Source of the DNA: an uncultured Alphaproteobacteria bacterium
Lineage (GTDB): Bacteria > Pseudomonadota > Alphaproteobacteria > Rhizobiales > Aestuariivirgaceae
Assembly: GCA_945957365.1 (NCBI GenBank)
Contig: CAMFKI010000004.1
Coordinates: forward strand, 101,463 to 165,462
Direction of reading: 5' to 3'
DNA length: 64,000 nt
A program made the position numbers and the translations under genes. Each line of letters starts with the position of its first letter. The stretch's first letter is position 1. The notes below the pieces were generated by a model. It made no database searches and was not told the origin of the DNA. It worked only from the letters and a program-made list of their open reading frames with translations. This document shows, one piece after another, positions 24,955 to 32,370 of this stretch.

Positions 24955-26439
24955 ATGGCGGCTCTCATCCTCGCCATCGACCAGGGCACCACTTCAACCC
25001 GCGCCATCCTGTTCGATGCGAAACTGAAGCCCGTTGCCCTTGGCCAGCGGGAATTCCGGCAATTCTACCCGAAGTCCGGCTGGGTCGAACATGACCCGGA
25101 GGAGATCTGGTCATCGGTCCTGGTCACCTGCAGGTCGGCCCTGCGCAAGGCCAGGGCAAAACCGCAGGCGGTGAAGGCCATCGGCATCACCAACCAGCGC
25201 GAGACGGTGGTGATCTGGAACCGCCGCACCGGCAAGCCCATTCACAAGGCCATCGTCTGGCAGGACCGGCGCACCGCCGCGTTCTGCGCGGCACTGAAGG
25301 CCGGGGGTCACGAACCGCTGTTCAGCGCCCGGACCGGCCTGCTGCTCGATCCCTATTTTTCCGGCACCAAGATCCGCTGGCTGCTCGACAATGTGAAGGG
25401 CGCCCGGGACAAGGCGGAGCGTGGCGAACTCGCCTTCGGCACCATCGACTGTTTCCTGATCTGGCGCCTCACCGGCGGCAAGGTGCATGCGACGGACGCC
25501 ACCAACGCCTCACGCACCCTGCTCTTCAACATCCACAGCGGCCAGTGGGACGATGAACTGCTGCGCATCCTCGGCATCCCCAGGAGCCTGCTTCCCGACG
25601 TGAAGGACTGTGCCGCCGACTATGGCGAGACGGCAGCCGAGCTGTTCGGCGCCGCCATCCCGATCCGCGGTGTGGCGGGCGACCAGCAGGCGGCGAGCAT
25701 CGGCCAGGCCTGTTTCGAGCCCGGCATGATGAAGGCGACCTATGGCACGGGCTGCTTCGCGCTGCTCAACACCGGCACACAGGCCGTGGCATCGCAGAAC
25801 CGGCTGCTCACCACCATCGCCTACCAGCTCGACGGCAAGCGCACCTATGCGCTCGAGGGCGCCATCTTCATTGCAGGTGCAGCCGTGCAGTGGCTGCGCG
25901 ACGGTCTGAAGCTGGTGAAGACGGCGGGCGAAACGGGCAAGCTCGCCGCGGCGGCCGATCCCACGCAGCATGTCTACCTCGTTCCGGCCTTCGTCGGGCT
26001 CGGCGCGCCCTACTGGAATGCCGAAGCGCGCGGCGCGATCTTCGGCCTCACCCGCGCCACGACGAAGAACGAACTGGCGCAGGCGACGCTGCAATCCGTC
26101 TGCTACCAGACGCGCGACCTGCTGGAGTCTATGCGCCACGACATCGGCCACGCACAGAAGACGGTGCTGCGGGTCGATGGCGGCATGGCGGCCTCCGACT
26201 GGACCATGCAGTACCTGGCCGACATGCTCGATGCGCCGGTCGATCGCCCGCCCATTCTCGAGACCACGGCGCTGGGCGCGGCCTATCTCGCAGGCTTCCA
26301 TGCGGGCCTCCTTCCCGAGCCGGCACGCTTTGCGGAGGGCTGGAAGAAGCAGAAGCGCTTCACCCCGAAGATGAAGGCCGTGGAACGTGAGACGAAATAT
26401 GCCGGCTGGAAGGACGCGGTGCGGAAGCTGCTGGCCTGA
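24955..26439 (+). CDS. glpK: Glycerol kinase
   Basis: The 494-residue FGGY kinase phosphorylates glycerol to sn-glycerol 3-phosphate. The N-terminus [17 protein letters not shown], the GlpK-specific [14 protein letters not shown] with [15 protein letters not shown], and [20 protein letters not shown] with TYGTGCF are all present. Length is normal (about 495-505). It is the last gene of glpRDK, and its stop abuts the convergent SDR stop with no gap. No dedicated glycerol facilitator is in the window; glycerol may enter by diffusion, or the upstream CUT2 system may import a glycerol-yielding compound. Confidence 0.96.
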   Translation: MAALILAIDQGTTSTRAILFDAKLKPVALGQREFRQFYPKSGWVEHDPEEIWSSVLVTCRSALRKARAKPQAVKAIGITNQRETVVIWNRRTGKPIHKAIVWQDRRTAAFCAALKAGGHEPLFSARTGLLLDPYFSGTKIRWLLDNVKGARDKAERGELAFGTIDCFLIWRLTGGKVHATDATNASRTLLFNIHSGQWDDELLRILGIPRSLLPDVKDCAADYGETAAELFGAAIPIRGVAGDQQAASIGQACFEPGMMKATYGTGCFALLNTGTQAVASQNRLLTTIAYQLDGKRTYALEGAIFIAGAAVQWLRDGLKLVKTAGETGKLAAAADPTQHVYLVPAFVGLGAPYWNAEARGAIFGLTRATTKNELAQATLQSVCYQTRDLLESMRHDIGHAQKTVLRVDGGMAASDWTMQYLADMLDAPVDRPPILETTALGAAYLAGFHAGLLPEPARFAEGWKKQKRFTPKMKAVERETKYAGWKDAVRKLLA

Positions 26440-27195
26440 TCACTTGGCCTTCAGCACGAAGCGCGTGATGAGGCGGAAGAACAGCGGATAGGGCAAGGCC
26501 CGCAGCGCCCGCAGGATCGCCACGAAGCGCCACGGATAGGCGATCTCGAAGCGCCGCGCGGCGAGCCCGGCGATGGTGCGGCGGGCGGCTTCGTCCGGCT
26601 GCATCAGGAAGGGCATCTCGAAATCGTTCTGCGCCGTCAGCGGCGTCGCCACGAAACCGGGATTGATGACACTGATGGTGATACCCTTCAGCTTCATCTC
26701 GGGTTCGAGGCACTCGGCGAGATTGATGAGTGCGGCCTTGGTGGGCCCATAGGCCGCCGCCTTGGGCAATCCCATGAAGCCAGCCACCGAGGCGATCCAC
26801 GAAATCTGGCCCGCACCCCGCGCCGTCATGCGGGGCGCCACCGCGGCCAGGCAGTTCACCACGCCCATGTAATTTGTGGACATGGTATGCGCGAAGAGTG
26901 TCGGATCGATTTTGTCGGCGGCGACGGGCGCGTAGGTTCCGGCACCGAACACCACCAGCTCGACCGGCCCCAGCTCGGTCTCGATGCGTTCGAACGCAGC
27001 CTTGCAGGCCGCGGCATCGGTGACGTCGAGCGGTATCGTCAACACGCCTTCGCCCAGCATCGCCAGCTTGTCGGGCGAGCGGGCGGAGGCAGCAACCTTC
27101 ACGCCGGCCGCCGTCAGCTGCAGGACGATGTCACGGCCGATGCCGGTGGAGGCGCCGGTCACCCAGGCGGTCTTCCACGGCAGGGCCCCGGCCAC
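26440..27195 (-). CDS. Short-chain dehydrogenase/reductase, third gene of rpoE-chrR operon
   Basis: The 251-residue classical SDR has TGASTGIG near residue 14, NYMGV, catalytic Ser in IASVAGFMG and YGPTK for Tyr/Lys. Its C-terminus is a hydrophobic and basic tail, WRFVAILRALRALPYPLFFRL, that may associate with the membrane. It starts three bases after the chrR stop, so it should be transcribed from the ECF promoter and belong to the singlet-oxygen response. The substrate is unknown; in related clusters SDRs accompany the FAD oxidoreductase-DUF1365-cfa lipid-modifying set. Confidence 0.85.
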   Translation of the reverse strand: MAGALPWKTAWVTGASTGIGRDIVLQLTAAGVKVAASARSPDKLAMLGEGVLTIPLDVTDAAACKAAFERIETELGPVELVVFGAGTYAPVAADKIDPTLFAHTMSTNYMGVVNCLAAVAPRMTARGAGQISWIASVAGFMGLPKAAAYGPTKAALINLAECLEPEMKLKGITISVINPGFVATPLTAQNDFEMPFLMQPDEAARRTIAGLAARRFEIAYPWRFVAILRALRALPYPLFFRLITRFVLKAK

Positions 27196-27198
27196 CCC

Positions 27199-27849
27199 TC
27201 AGATGCCCACGAAGGGCTGCATCAGGCGCGCGGCGAAGGACTTGAAGCGGGTCGGACGCTCGGTGGCGACGAGGCAGATGCAGTCGCCATCCTTCTCGAC
27301 CACGGGACGGTGCTCGATCTCCTCGTCGAGATCGGCCACGTCGCCGGCGGCGAAGCGGCCCAGGTGGTCGACATAGGCGCCCTTCAGCACCATGGTGATT
27401 TCCTCGCCGCCATGGCCATGCTCCGGCATGGCGCGGCCGGCGCCGATGCGCAGCAGTTTGAGCTGACCCTTGGCCGAGGCCGGAAGCTTCACCTCGAAGA
27501 TCGCGACACCCGGCGCCTTCTTCTTCCAGGCGAGGTCGTCGAGATTGGCGACCGGCAGCAGCCGGGCCAGCGCCCGCGGAAAGGCCGGGCGCGGTGCGGC
27601 CACCGGCAGGCGGTAGAGCCCGGCCTGCTCCAGGGCCGCGAAGGTCTTGCTGCGGCAGTCGTCGGAGACCGCATTGCTGCCGGCGGTTTCGAGCAGCTCG
27701 CCACCCAGCGCCTCCGCGGCGCGCACGGCACCGCGGCAGGCCGGGCAGACCGCCACATGCGCGGCCGCCACCACCGAGAAGGCCTCGTCGAGCGTGCCGG
27801 CGGCATAGGCCATCAGGGTGCTGTCATCGAGATGATGGTTCGGTTTCAA
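27199..27849 (-). CDS. chrR: ChrR-type zinc anti-sigma factor with C-terminal cupin
   Basis: The 216-residue protein has the zinc anti-sigma motif in residues ~6-40: His in NHHLDDSTLMAYAAGTL, then AHVAVCPACR (H-x3-C-x2-C). A cupin fold in residues ~110-205 includes MPEHGHGGEEITMVLKG and a second histidine near EEIEHRPV. In Rhodobacter sphaeroides ChrR holds RpoE inactive and the cupin domain is needed to sense singlet oxygen. The start overlaps the rpoE stop by four bases. All metal ligands I can identify are intact. Confidence 0.93.
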   Translation of the reverse strand: MKPNHHLDDSTLMAYAAGTLDEAFSVVAAAHVAVCPACRGAVRAAEALGGELLETAGSNAVSDDCRSKTFAALEQAGLYRLPVAAPRPAFPRALARLLPVANLDDLAWKKKAPGVAIFEVKLPASAKGQLKLLRIGAGRAMPEHGHGGEEITMVLKGAYVDHLGRFAAGDVADLDEEIEHRPVVEKDGDCICLVATERPTRFKSFAARLMQPFVGI

Positions 27850-28445
27850 AGTCCAGTCTCCAGGATACGGCGCAGGTGCCCATAGGCGAGGCGCATGCGC
27901 GATTTCACGGTTCCGAGGGGGATCGCCAGTTTCGAGGCGATCTCGCTCTGCGGCATGTCTTCAACGAAGGACAGGACGAGGATCTGACGCTGCTCCTCGG
28001 GGATCGCCTGCAGCGCCCGGGCCACCAGCCCGTCCTCCTGCTTGCGGCCCAGCAGTTCCTCGCCTTCCGGCGCCTCCGACGGCTCGTCATAGTCGCCGAG
28101 TTCCGTCGTCGGCATGTGCACGTCCCGCCGGATCCTGTCGATGCGCAGGTTCCGGGCGATGGTGAAGACCCAGGTCGTCACCGAGCCCTTGGAGGGCTCG
28201 TAGAGCGCTGCCTTGGTCCACACCGCAATCATCGCTTCCTGAACGAGATCCTCGGCGAGTTCCGCTGACGCGTTCTTGCGCATCATGAAGCTCTTGAGGC
28301 GGGGCGCAAAATGGTCGAACAGCTGGGCAAAGGCCAGCCGGTCGCGGTTTTGCGCCACCCTCGTGATCAGGGAGCGGAACAACGCTTCCAAGCGCTGCTT
28401 CTCCTCATCCTTGTGCTTGTCTGCCACTTCCATGACGGCATACAT
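27846..28445 (-). CDS. rpoE: ECF11-type RNA polymerase sigma factor (RpoE)
   Basis: The 199-residue group IV sigma factor has region 2 with AFAQLFDHFAPRLKSFM, LVQEAMIAVWTKAALYE and VTTWVFTIARNLRIDRIRRD. Region 4 has IPEEQRQILVLSFVEDMPQS and LAIPLGTVKSRMRLAYGHLR. With chrR directly downstream, this is the singlet-oxygen/peroxide stress module. The ATG at 28445 lies about 15 bases after the predicted transcript start from the ECF-type promoter at 28467-28496, which implies autoregulation. An in-frame ATG at 28433 is an alternative start. Confidence 0.94.
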   Translation of the reverse strand: MYAVMEVADKHKDEEKQRLEALFRSLITRVAQNRDRLAFAQLFDHFAPRLKSFMMRKNASAELAEDLVQEAMIAVWTKAALYEPSKGSVTTWVFTIARNLRIDRIRRDVHMPTTELGDYDEPSEAPEGEELLGRKQEDGLVARALQAIPEEQRQILVLSFVEDMPQSEIASKLAIPLGTVKSRMRLAYGHLRRILETGL

Positions 28446-28466
28446 AGCATGTTCCCCTGTTTGACC

Positions 28467-28496
28467 GGCTTACGCTTTCTGTGTAGGGGCGGATCA
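28467..28496 (-). promoter_or_regulatory. ECF11 promoter of rpoE-chrR-SDR
   Basis: On the minus strand TGATCC (28496-28491) is followed by 18 bases and TAAGCC (28472-28467). This matches the known R. sphaeroides RpoE consensus TGATCC-N18-TAAG closely. It lies about 20 bases before the rpoE start, so it should be an autoregulatory promoter. Confidence 0.88.
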
Positions 28497-28498
28497 CC

Positions 28499-28528
28499 TG
28501 ATCCATGGCCCCCGGGCAGGCGTAGGCA
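28499..28528 (+). promoter_or_regulatory. ECF11 promoter of the FAD oxidoreductase-DUF1365-cfa-DUF3833 operon
   Basis: TGATCC at 28499-28504, an 18-base spacer, and TAGGCA at 28523-28528. The -35 is perfect and the -10 differs from TAAG at one position, suggesting a weaker promoter. It lies 22 bases before the GTG of the oxidoreductase. The two divergent -35 elements are separated by only two bases. Confidence 0.82.
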
Positions 28529-28550
28529 GGGAAAGCAAGGACAGGGTCAC

Positions 28551-29897
28551 GTGAAACCACGCCACATCGCCGTCGTCGGGTCGGGCATCGCCGGCCTTTC
28601 AGCCGCCTGGCTCCTGTCCCGCACCCACCGGGTGACGCTGATCGAGGCCGACACGCGGCCCGGCGGGCATGCCAACACCATCGACTGCGAGGTGCATGGC
28701 ACCGAGGTTGCGGTCGACACCGGCTTCATCGTCTATAACCCTCCCGCCTACCCCAACCTGACCGCGCTGTTCGAGCGTCTCGGCGTGCCGAGCGTCGCCT
28801 CGAACATGAGCTTCTCCGTCTCCATGGGGAACGGTGCCTATGAATATGCCGGGTCCGGGCTCACCCAGCTCGTCGGCGCCCCCCGCAACCTGATCAATCC
28901 CGGCCACTGGCAGCTGATGCGTGACATCCCGCGCTTCTTCCGGACCGCCACGGACCGCCTGTCGGCCCTGCCGGACGATGTCACGCTGGGCGATTTCCTC
29001 CGCGCCGAAGGCTATTCCGACTATTTCCGGGATCGCCATCTGCTGCCGATGGCCGGCGCCATCTGGTCGGCAGCACCGGGCGACATGCGCGATTATCCTG
29101 CCCGGGCCTTCATCCGCTTCTTCGAAAACCACGGCCTGCTGAAAATCAGGAACCGGCCCGAATGGCGCACCGTCAAAGGCGGCTCGCGCGAATATGTCTC
29201 CCGCGTCATCCGTGACGGCGCCTTCGAAACCCGGCTGCGCACCCCCATTTCCGCCATTCGCCGCACCGCCACCGGAGTCACCCTGCATGCCCTGCACGGC
29301 GGCGAGCAGTCGTTCGACGAGGTGGTGCTGGCCTGCCACGCCGACCAGGCCATGGCCATGCTGAAGGATGCCTCGCCCGAAGAGCGCCGTCTGCTGTCGT
29401 GCTTCCGCTATTCGCGCAACCGTGCCGTCCTCCACCGCGACCAGGGCCTGATGCCGCGGCGCCGCCGCCTGTGGGCCAGCTGGAACTACCTCTCCGGCCT
29501 GCCGCGCTTCGGCAGCGAGGCGAGTTCGGTGACCTACTGGATGAACCGGTTGCAGCCGCTGAGCGTCGACGTGCCGCTCTTCGTCAGCCTCAATCCACTC
29601 ACCGAACCCGAGGTCGAGAAGGTCCTGGGCGAGTTCGACTATGCCCACCCGATCTTCGATCCCGCCGCCATGGCGGCCCAGCGCGACATGTGGACCATCC
29701 AGGGCGCCCAGCGCACCTGGTTCTGTGGCGCCTATCTGGGCTCGGGCTTCCACGAGGACGGCATCCAGTCGGGCCTCGCGGTGGCGGAGCGGCTGGGCTG
29801 CCTGAAGCGGCCGTGGAGGGTCGCCAATGAATCCGGGCGCATCCACCTCGGGCCGCAGGATCCGCAGTCGCCGCCCCTGCAGATCCCCGTGAACTGA
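28551..29897 (+). CDS. FAD-dependent amine-oxidase-like oxidoreductase of the RpoE regulon
   Basis: The 448-residue flavoprotein has an N-terminal FAD motif HIAVVGSGIAGLSAAWLL and RPGGHANTIDCEVHGTEVAV. The C-terminal GAYLGSGFHEDGIQSGLAVA closes the cofactor site. The family is regularly found with DUF1365, cfa and ChrR-RpoE, and was linked to furan fatty acid synthesis or unsaturated lipid modification in R. sphaeroides-type regulons; I infer membrane lipid protection here. The GTG at 28551 follows the ECF promoter by 22 bases. An earlier in-frame extension would cross that promoter and is rejected. Confidence 0.87.
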   Translation: MKPRHIAVVGSGIAGLSAAWLLSRTHRVTLIEADTRPGGHANTIDCEVHGTEVAVDTGFIVYNPPAYPNLTALFERLGVPSVASNMSFSVSMGNGAYEYAGSGLTQLVGAPRNLINPGHWQLMRDIPRFFRTATDRLSALPDDVTLGDFLRAEGYSDYFRDRHLLPMAGAIWSAAPGDMRDYPARAFIRFFENHGLLKIRNRPEWRTVKGGSREYVSRVIRDGAFETRLRTPISAIRRTATGVTLHALHGGEQSFDEVVLACHADQAMAMLKDASPEERRLLSCFRYSRNRAVLHRDQGLMPRRRRLWASWNYLSGLPRFGSEASSVTYWMNRLQPLSVDVPLFVSLNPLTEPEVEKVLGEFDYAHPIFDPAAMAAQRDMWTIQGAQRTWFCGAYLGSGFHEDGIQSGLAVAERLGCLKRPWRVANESGRIHLGPQDPQSPPLQIPVN

Positions 29898-29898
29898 G

Positions 29899-30672
29899 AT
29901 GGCGGAGAGCTGCCTCTATCACGGCGAAGTGGTGCACCGGCGCCTCAATCCACTGCGCCACGCGTTGCGCTACCGCGTCTTCAACGTCTTCGCCGACGTC
30001 GACCGCCTCGACGAGTTGTCCGGAGCGCTGAAGCTCTTCAGCTACAATCGGTTGAACCTGCTCTCGATCATGGACCGCAACCATGGCCCGGGTGACGGAA
30101 CGCCGGTGCGCGAACATGCCTGGAGGCTGGTGCGCAGCGCCGAGGGCGGTGACGCCGTCCGCCGCGTCTTCATGTTCTGCTACCCCAGCGTTCTGGGCTA
30201 CGTCTTCAATCCCATCACGGTCTACTACGGGCTCGATGGCGAAGACCGGTTGCGGATGATGATCTATGAGGTCAACAATACCTTCGGTGGCCGCCACTCC
30301 TACGTCCTGCCGGTGGGCGACAGCCTGGCGCAGAGCGCGCCCAAGCATTTCTTCGTCTCGCCCTTCAATGCCGTCGAGGGCCGCTACACCTTCCACTTCA
30401 CCGCCCCCGCTGACCGCATGGCGCTGGGCGTTGCCCTCAGCGTCGCGGACAGGCCGGTGCTCAACGCCTATGTCAGCGGCGTGCGCAAGCCGCTCACCGA
30501 TATCAACCTGTTGCGCTCATTCCTTGGCATCCCCCTGCTGACGCTGAAGGTGACCGCGGCCATTCACCTCCATGCCTTGAAACTCTGGTGGAAGGGCCTC
30601 AAGCTCAACCGCCGCCCCGCCGCGCCGAACCACACCGTCGACTATCTGCCCGAGGCCCATTCCCAGCCATGA
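29899..30672 (+). CDS. DUF1365 family protein
   Basis: The 257-residue protein has the DUF1365 pattern: SCLYHGEVVHRRLNPLRHAL near the N-terminus, FCYPSVLGYVFNPITVYYG in the middle, VNNTFGGRHSYVLP, and KHFFVSPFNAVEGRYTFHF. The biochemical role is not established. It is almost always next to cfa and a FAD oxidoreductase, and so is thought to act with them on unsaturated acyl chains. It begins one base after the oxidoreductase stop and overlaps the cfa start by four bases. Confidence 0.9.
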   Translation: MAESCLYHGEVVHRRLNPLRHALRYRVFNVFADVDRLDELSGALKLFSYNRLNLLSIMDRNHGPGDGTPVREHAWRLVRSAEGGDAVRRVFMFCYPSVLGYVFNPITVYYGLDGEDRLRMMIYEVNNTFGGRHSYVLPVGDSLAQSAPKHFFVSPFNAVEGRYTFHFTAPADRMALGVALSVADRPVLNAYVSGVRKPLTDINLLRSFLGIPLLTLKVTAAIHLHALKLWWKGLKLNRRPAAPNHTVDYLPEAHSQP

Positions 30673-31865
30673 CCACCGAAACGCTCAACGCCCGCGAGGG
30701 CTTCATCGGACAGGCCATCGCCGCCACCGGTCGCCGCCTCATCCCGCGCGACGTCACGGGCGGCATCACCCTCACGCTGCCATCGGGGCGCCAGCACCGC
30801 ATTGGCTTCCACAAGCCGGGCATCCATTGCGACCTGACGCTGCGCAACTACAAGCCGGTGTTCGCGGCGATGCGCCGCGGCGCCATCGGCTTCGCCGAAA
30901 GCTTCATTGCCGGCGATGCCGAGAGCGCCGACGTCACCGCGCTGCTGCGCTTCTACCTGCACAATCGCGAGGCCCTGAACCGCGCCGGCAAGCCGGTCTT
31001 CTTCAAGAGCCTCGGCGACCGCCTGTTTCACCTGCTGCGCCAGAACACCAGGGCGGGCGCCCGCCGCAACATCAGCGCCCACTACGACCTCGGCAATGAC
31101 TTCTACGCCCTCTGGCTCGACCGTACGATGAGCTACTCCTCCGGTCTCTTCGAGACTGGAGCCGAGACCCTCGAACAGTCGCAGCTCGCCAAGTATGACC
31201 TGGTCGTCGATGCGCTGCGCCTCGACACGCCGTCGAGCATCCTGGAGATCGGCTGCGGCTGGGGCGGTTTCGCCGAGGTGGCGGCGGAACGCGGCCATCG
31301 GGTCACCGGCCTCACCATCTCGCGCGAGCAGCTGGACTTCGCGCAGAAGCGCCTGGGCGGCCGCGCCGAGATCCGCTTCCAGGACTATCGCGACACCACC
31401 GAGCAGTTCGATGCCATCGCCTCGATCGAGATGATCGAGGCCGTGGGCGAGGCCAACTGGCCCACCTATTTCAGGGTGCTCCATGACCGGCTGAAACCCG
31501 GCGGCTGCGCGGCGGTCCAGGCCATCACCATCGACGAGCCGCTCTATGAGGGCTACCGCCGCAAGGCCGATTTCATCCAGCGCTATATTTTCCCAGGCGG
31601 CATGTTGCCCACCAAGTCGATCCTGGCGGAGCAGGCGCGGCGCGCTGGCCTTACCTTCGAGACCGTGCAGGTCTTCGGCCACGACTATGCCCGCACCCTT
31701 GCCCTGTGGCGGGAACGGTTCGAGGCCGCCTGGCCCTCCGTCGCCCGGCTGGGCTTCGACGAGAAGTTCCGCCGCCGCTGGAACTACTACCTGTCCTACT
31801 GCGAAGCCGGCTTCCGCGAAGGCTCGATCGACGTCGGAGTCTATCGATTCCGCCGCGGCGGGTGA
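30669..31865 (+). CDS. cfa: Cyclopropane-fatty-acyl-phospholipid synthase family methyltransferase
   Basis: The 398-residue SAM-dependent enzyme has motif I ILEIGCGWGGFAEVAAERG near residue 195. The CFA signature NISAHYDLGNDFYALWLD is near 137, MSYSSGLF follows, and EMIEAVGEANWPTYF is near 255. It methylenates cis-unsaturated acyl chains in membrane phospholipids, or carries out a related methylation. The ATG overlaps the DUF1365 stop (ATGA). Placement behind an ECF11 promoter indicates induction under photo-oxidative stress. Confidence 0.92.
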   Translation: MTTETLNAREGFIGQAIAATGRRLIPRDVTGGITLTLPSGRQHRIGFHKPGIHCDLTLRNYKPVFAAMRRGAIGFAESFIAGDAESADVTALLRFYLHNREALNRAGKPVFFKSLGDRLFHLLRQNTRAGARRNISAHYDLGNDFYALWLDRTMSYSSGLFETGAETLEQSQLAKYDLVVDALRLDTPSSILEIGCGWGGFAEVAAERGHRVTGLTISREQLDFAQKRLGGRAEIRFQDYRDTTEQFDAIASIEMIEAVGEANWPTYFRVLHDRLKPGGCAAVQAITIDEPLYEGYRRKADFIQRYIFPGGMLPTKSILAEQARRAGLTFETVQVFGHDYARTLALWRERFEAAWPSVARLGFDEKFRRRWNYYLSYCEAGFREGSIDVGVYRFRRGG

Positions 31866-31896
31866 TCGGGCGAGGGACCATTCACGTAGTGCGGGC

Positions 31897-32370
31897 ATGC
31901 TGAAGCGCAACGATACCGCTCCCTTCGACCTGCTGTCCTGGCTGGAGGGCCGCAGCGTGGCGCAGGGCGTGTTCGAGGACCGCAAGGGCCGCGTCCGCCG
32001 CCGCTTCACGGTGGAGATGAACGGCCGGTCGGATGGCAACACGCTGCATCTTCACGAGCGTTTCGTGTTCGACGACGGCGAACGCCAGGAACGCACCTGG
32101 CATCTGATGCGCGGTGCAGAGGGCAGCTTCAGCGGCAGGGCGGAAGACTCCGTCGGCGATGCACAGGGCCGCTTTGCCGAGGGCGTCGCCTACCTGTCAT
32201 CGGTGTTGAAGCTGAAGGTCGGCAAGCGCAGCGTCGCCCTTACCTTCGACGATGCCTTTTACCAGGCCGGTCCGGACCTGGTAATAAACCGCTCGACGAT
32301 GAGCAAGTGGGGCATCCGGCTGGGCCAGATCCTGATCCAGTTCCGCAAAGACGCTCAGCGGTCGCCGTAA
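31897..32370 (+). CDS. DUF3833 family protein
   Basis: The 157-residue protein matches DUF3833: LLSWLEGRSVAQGVFEDRKG, LHERFVFDDGERQERTWHL, FSGRAEDSVGDAQGRFAEG, TFDDAFYQ and a C-terminal NRSTMSKWGIRLGQILIQF. The family accompanies cfa/DUF1365 clusters; it looks like a small calycin-like beta barrel, which is inference. Many members are lipoproteins, but no lipobox is present here. It starts 31 bases after cfa and its 3' end overlaps the convergent SGNH gene by 16 bases. Confidence 0.82.
   Translation: MLKRNDTAPFDLLSWLEGRSVAQGVFEDRKGRVRRRFTVEMNGRSDGNTLHLHERFVFDDGERQERTWHLMRGAEGSFSGRAEDSVGDAQGRFAEGVAYLSSVLKLKVGKRSVALTFDDAFYQAGPDLVINRSTMSKWGIRLGQILIQFRKDAQRSP

Noticed and set aside
28311..28550. 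N-terminal extension of the FAD oxidoreductase frame
   Set aside because: It would run through the divergent ECF promoter and the rpoE coding region; the FAD motif begins right after the GTG at 28551.
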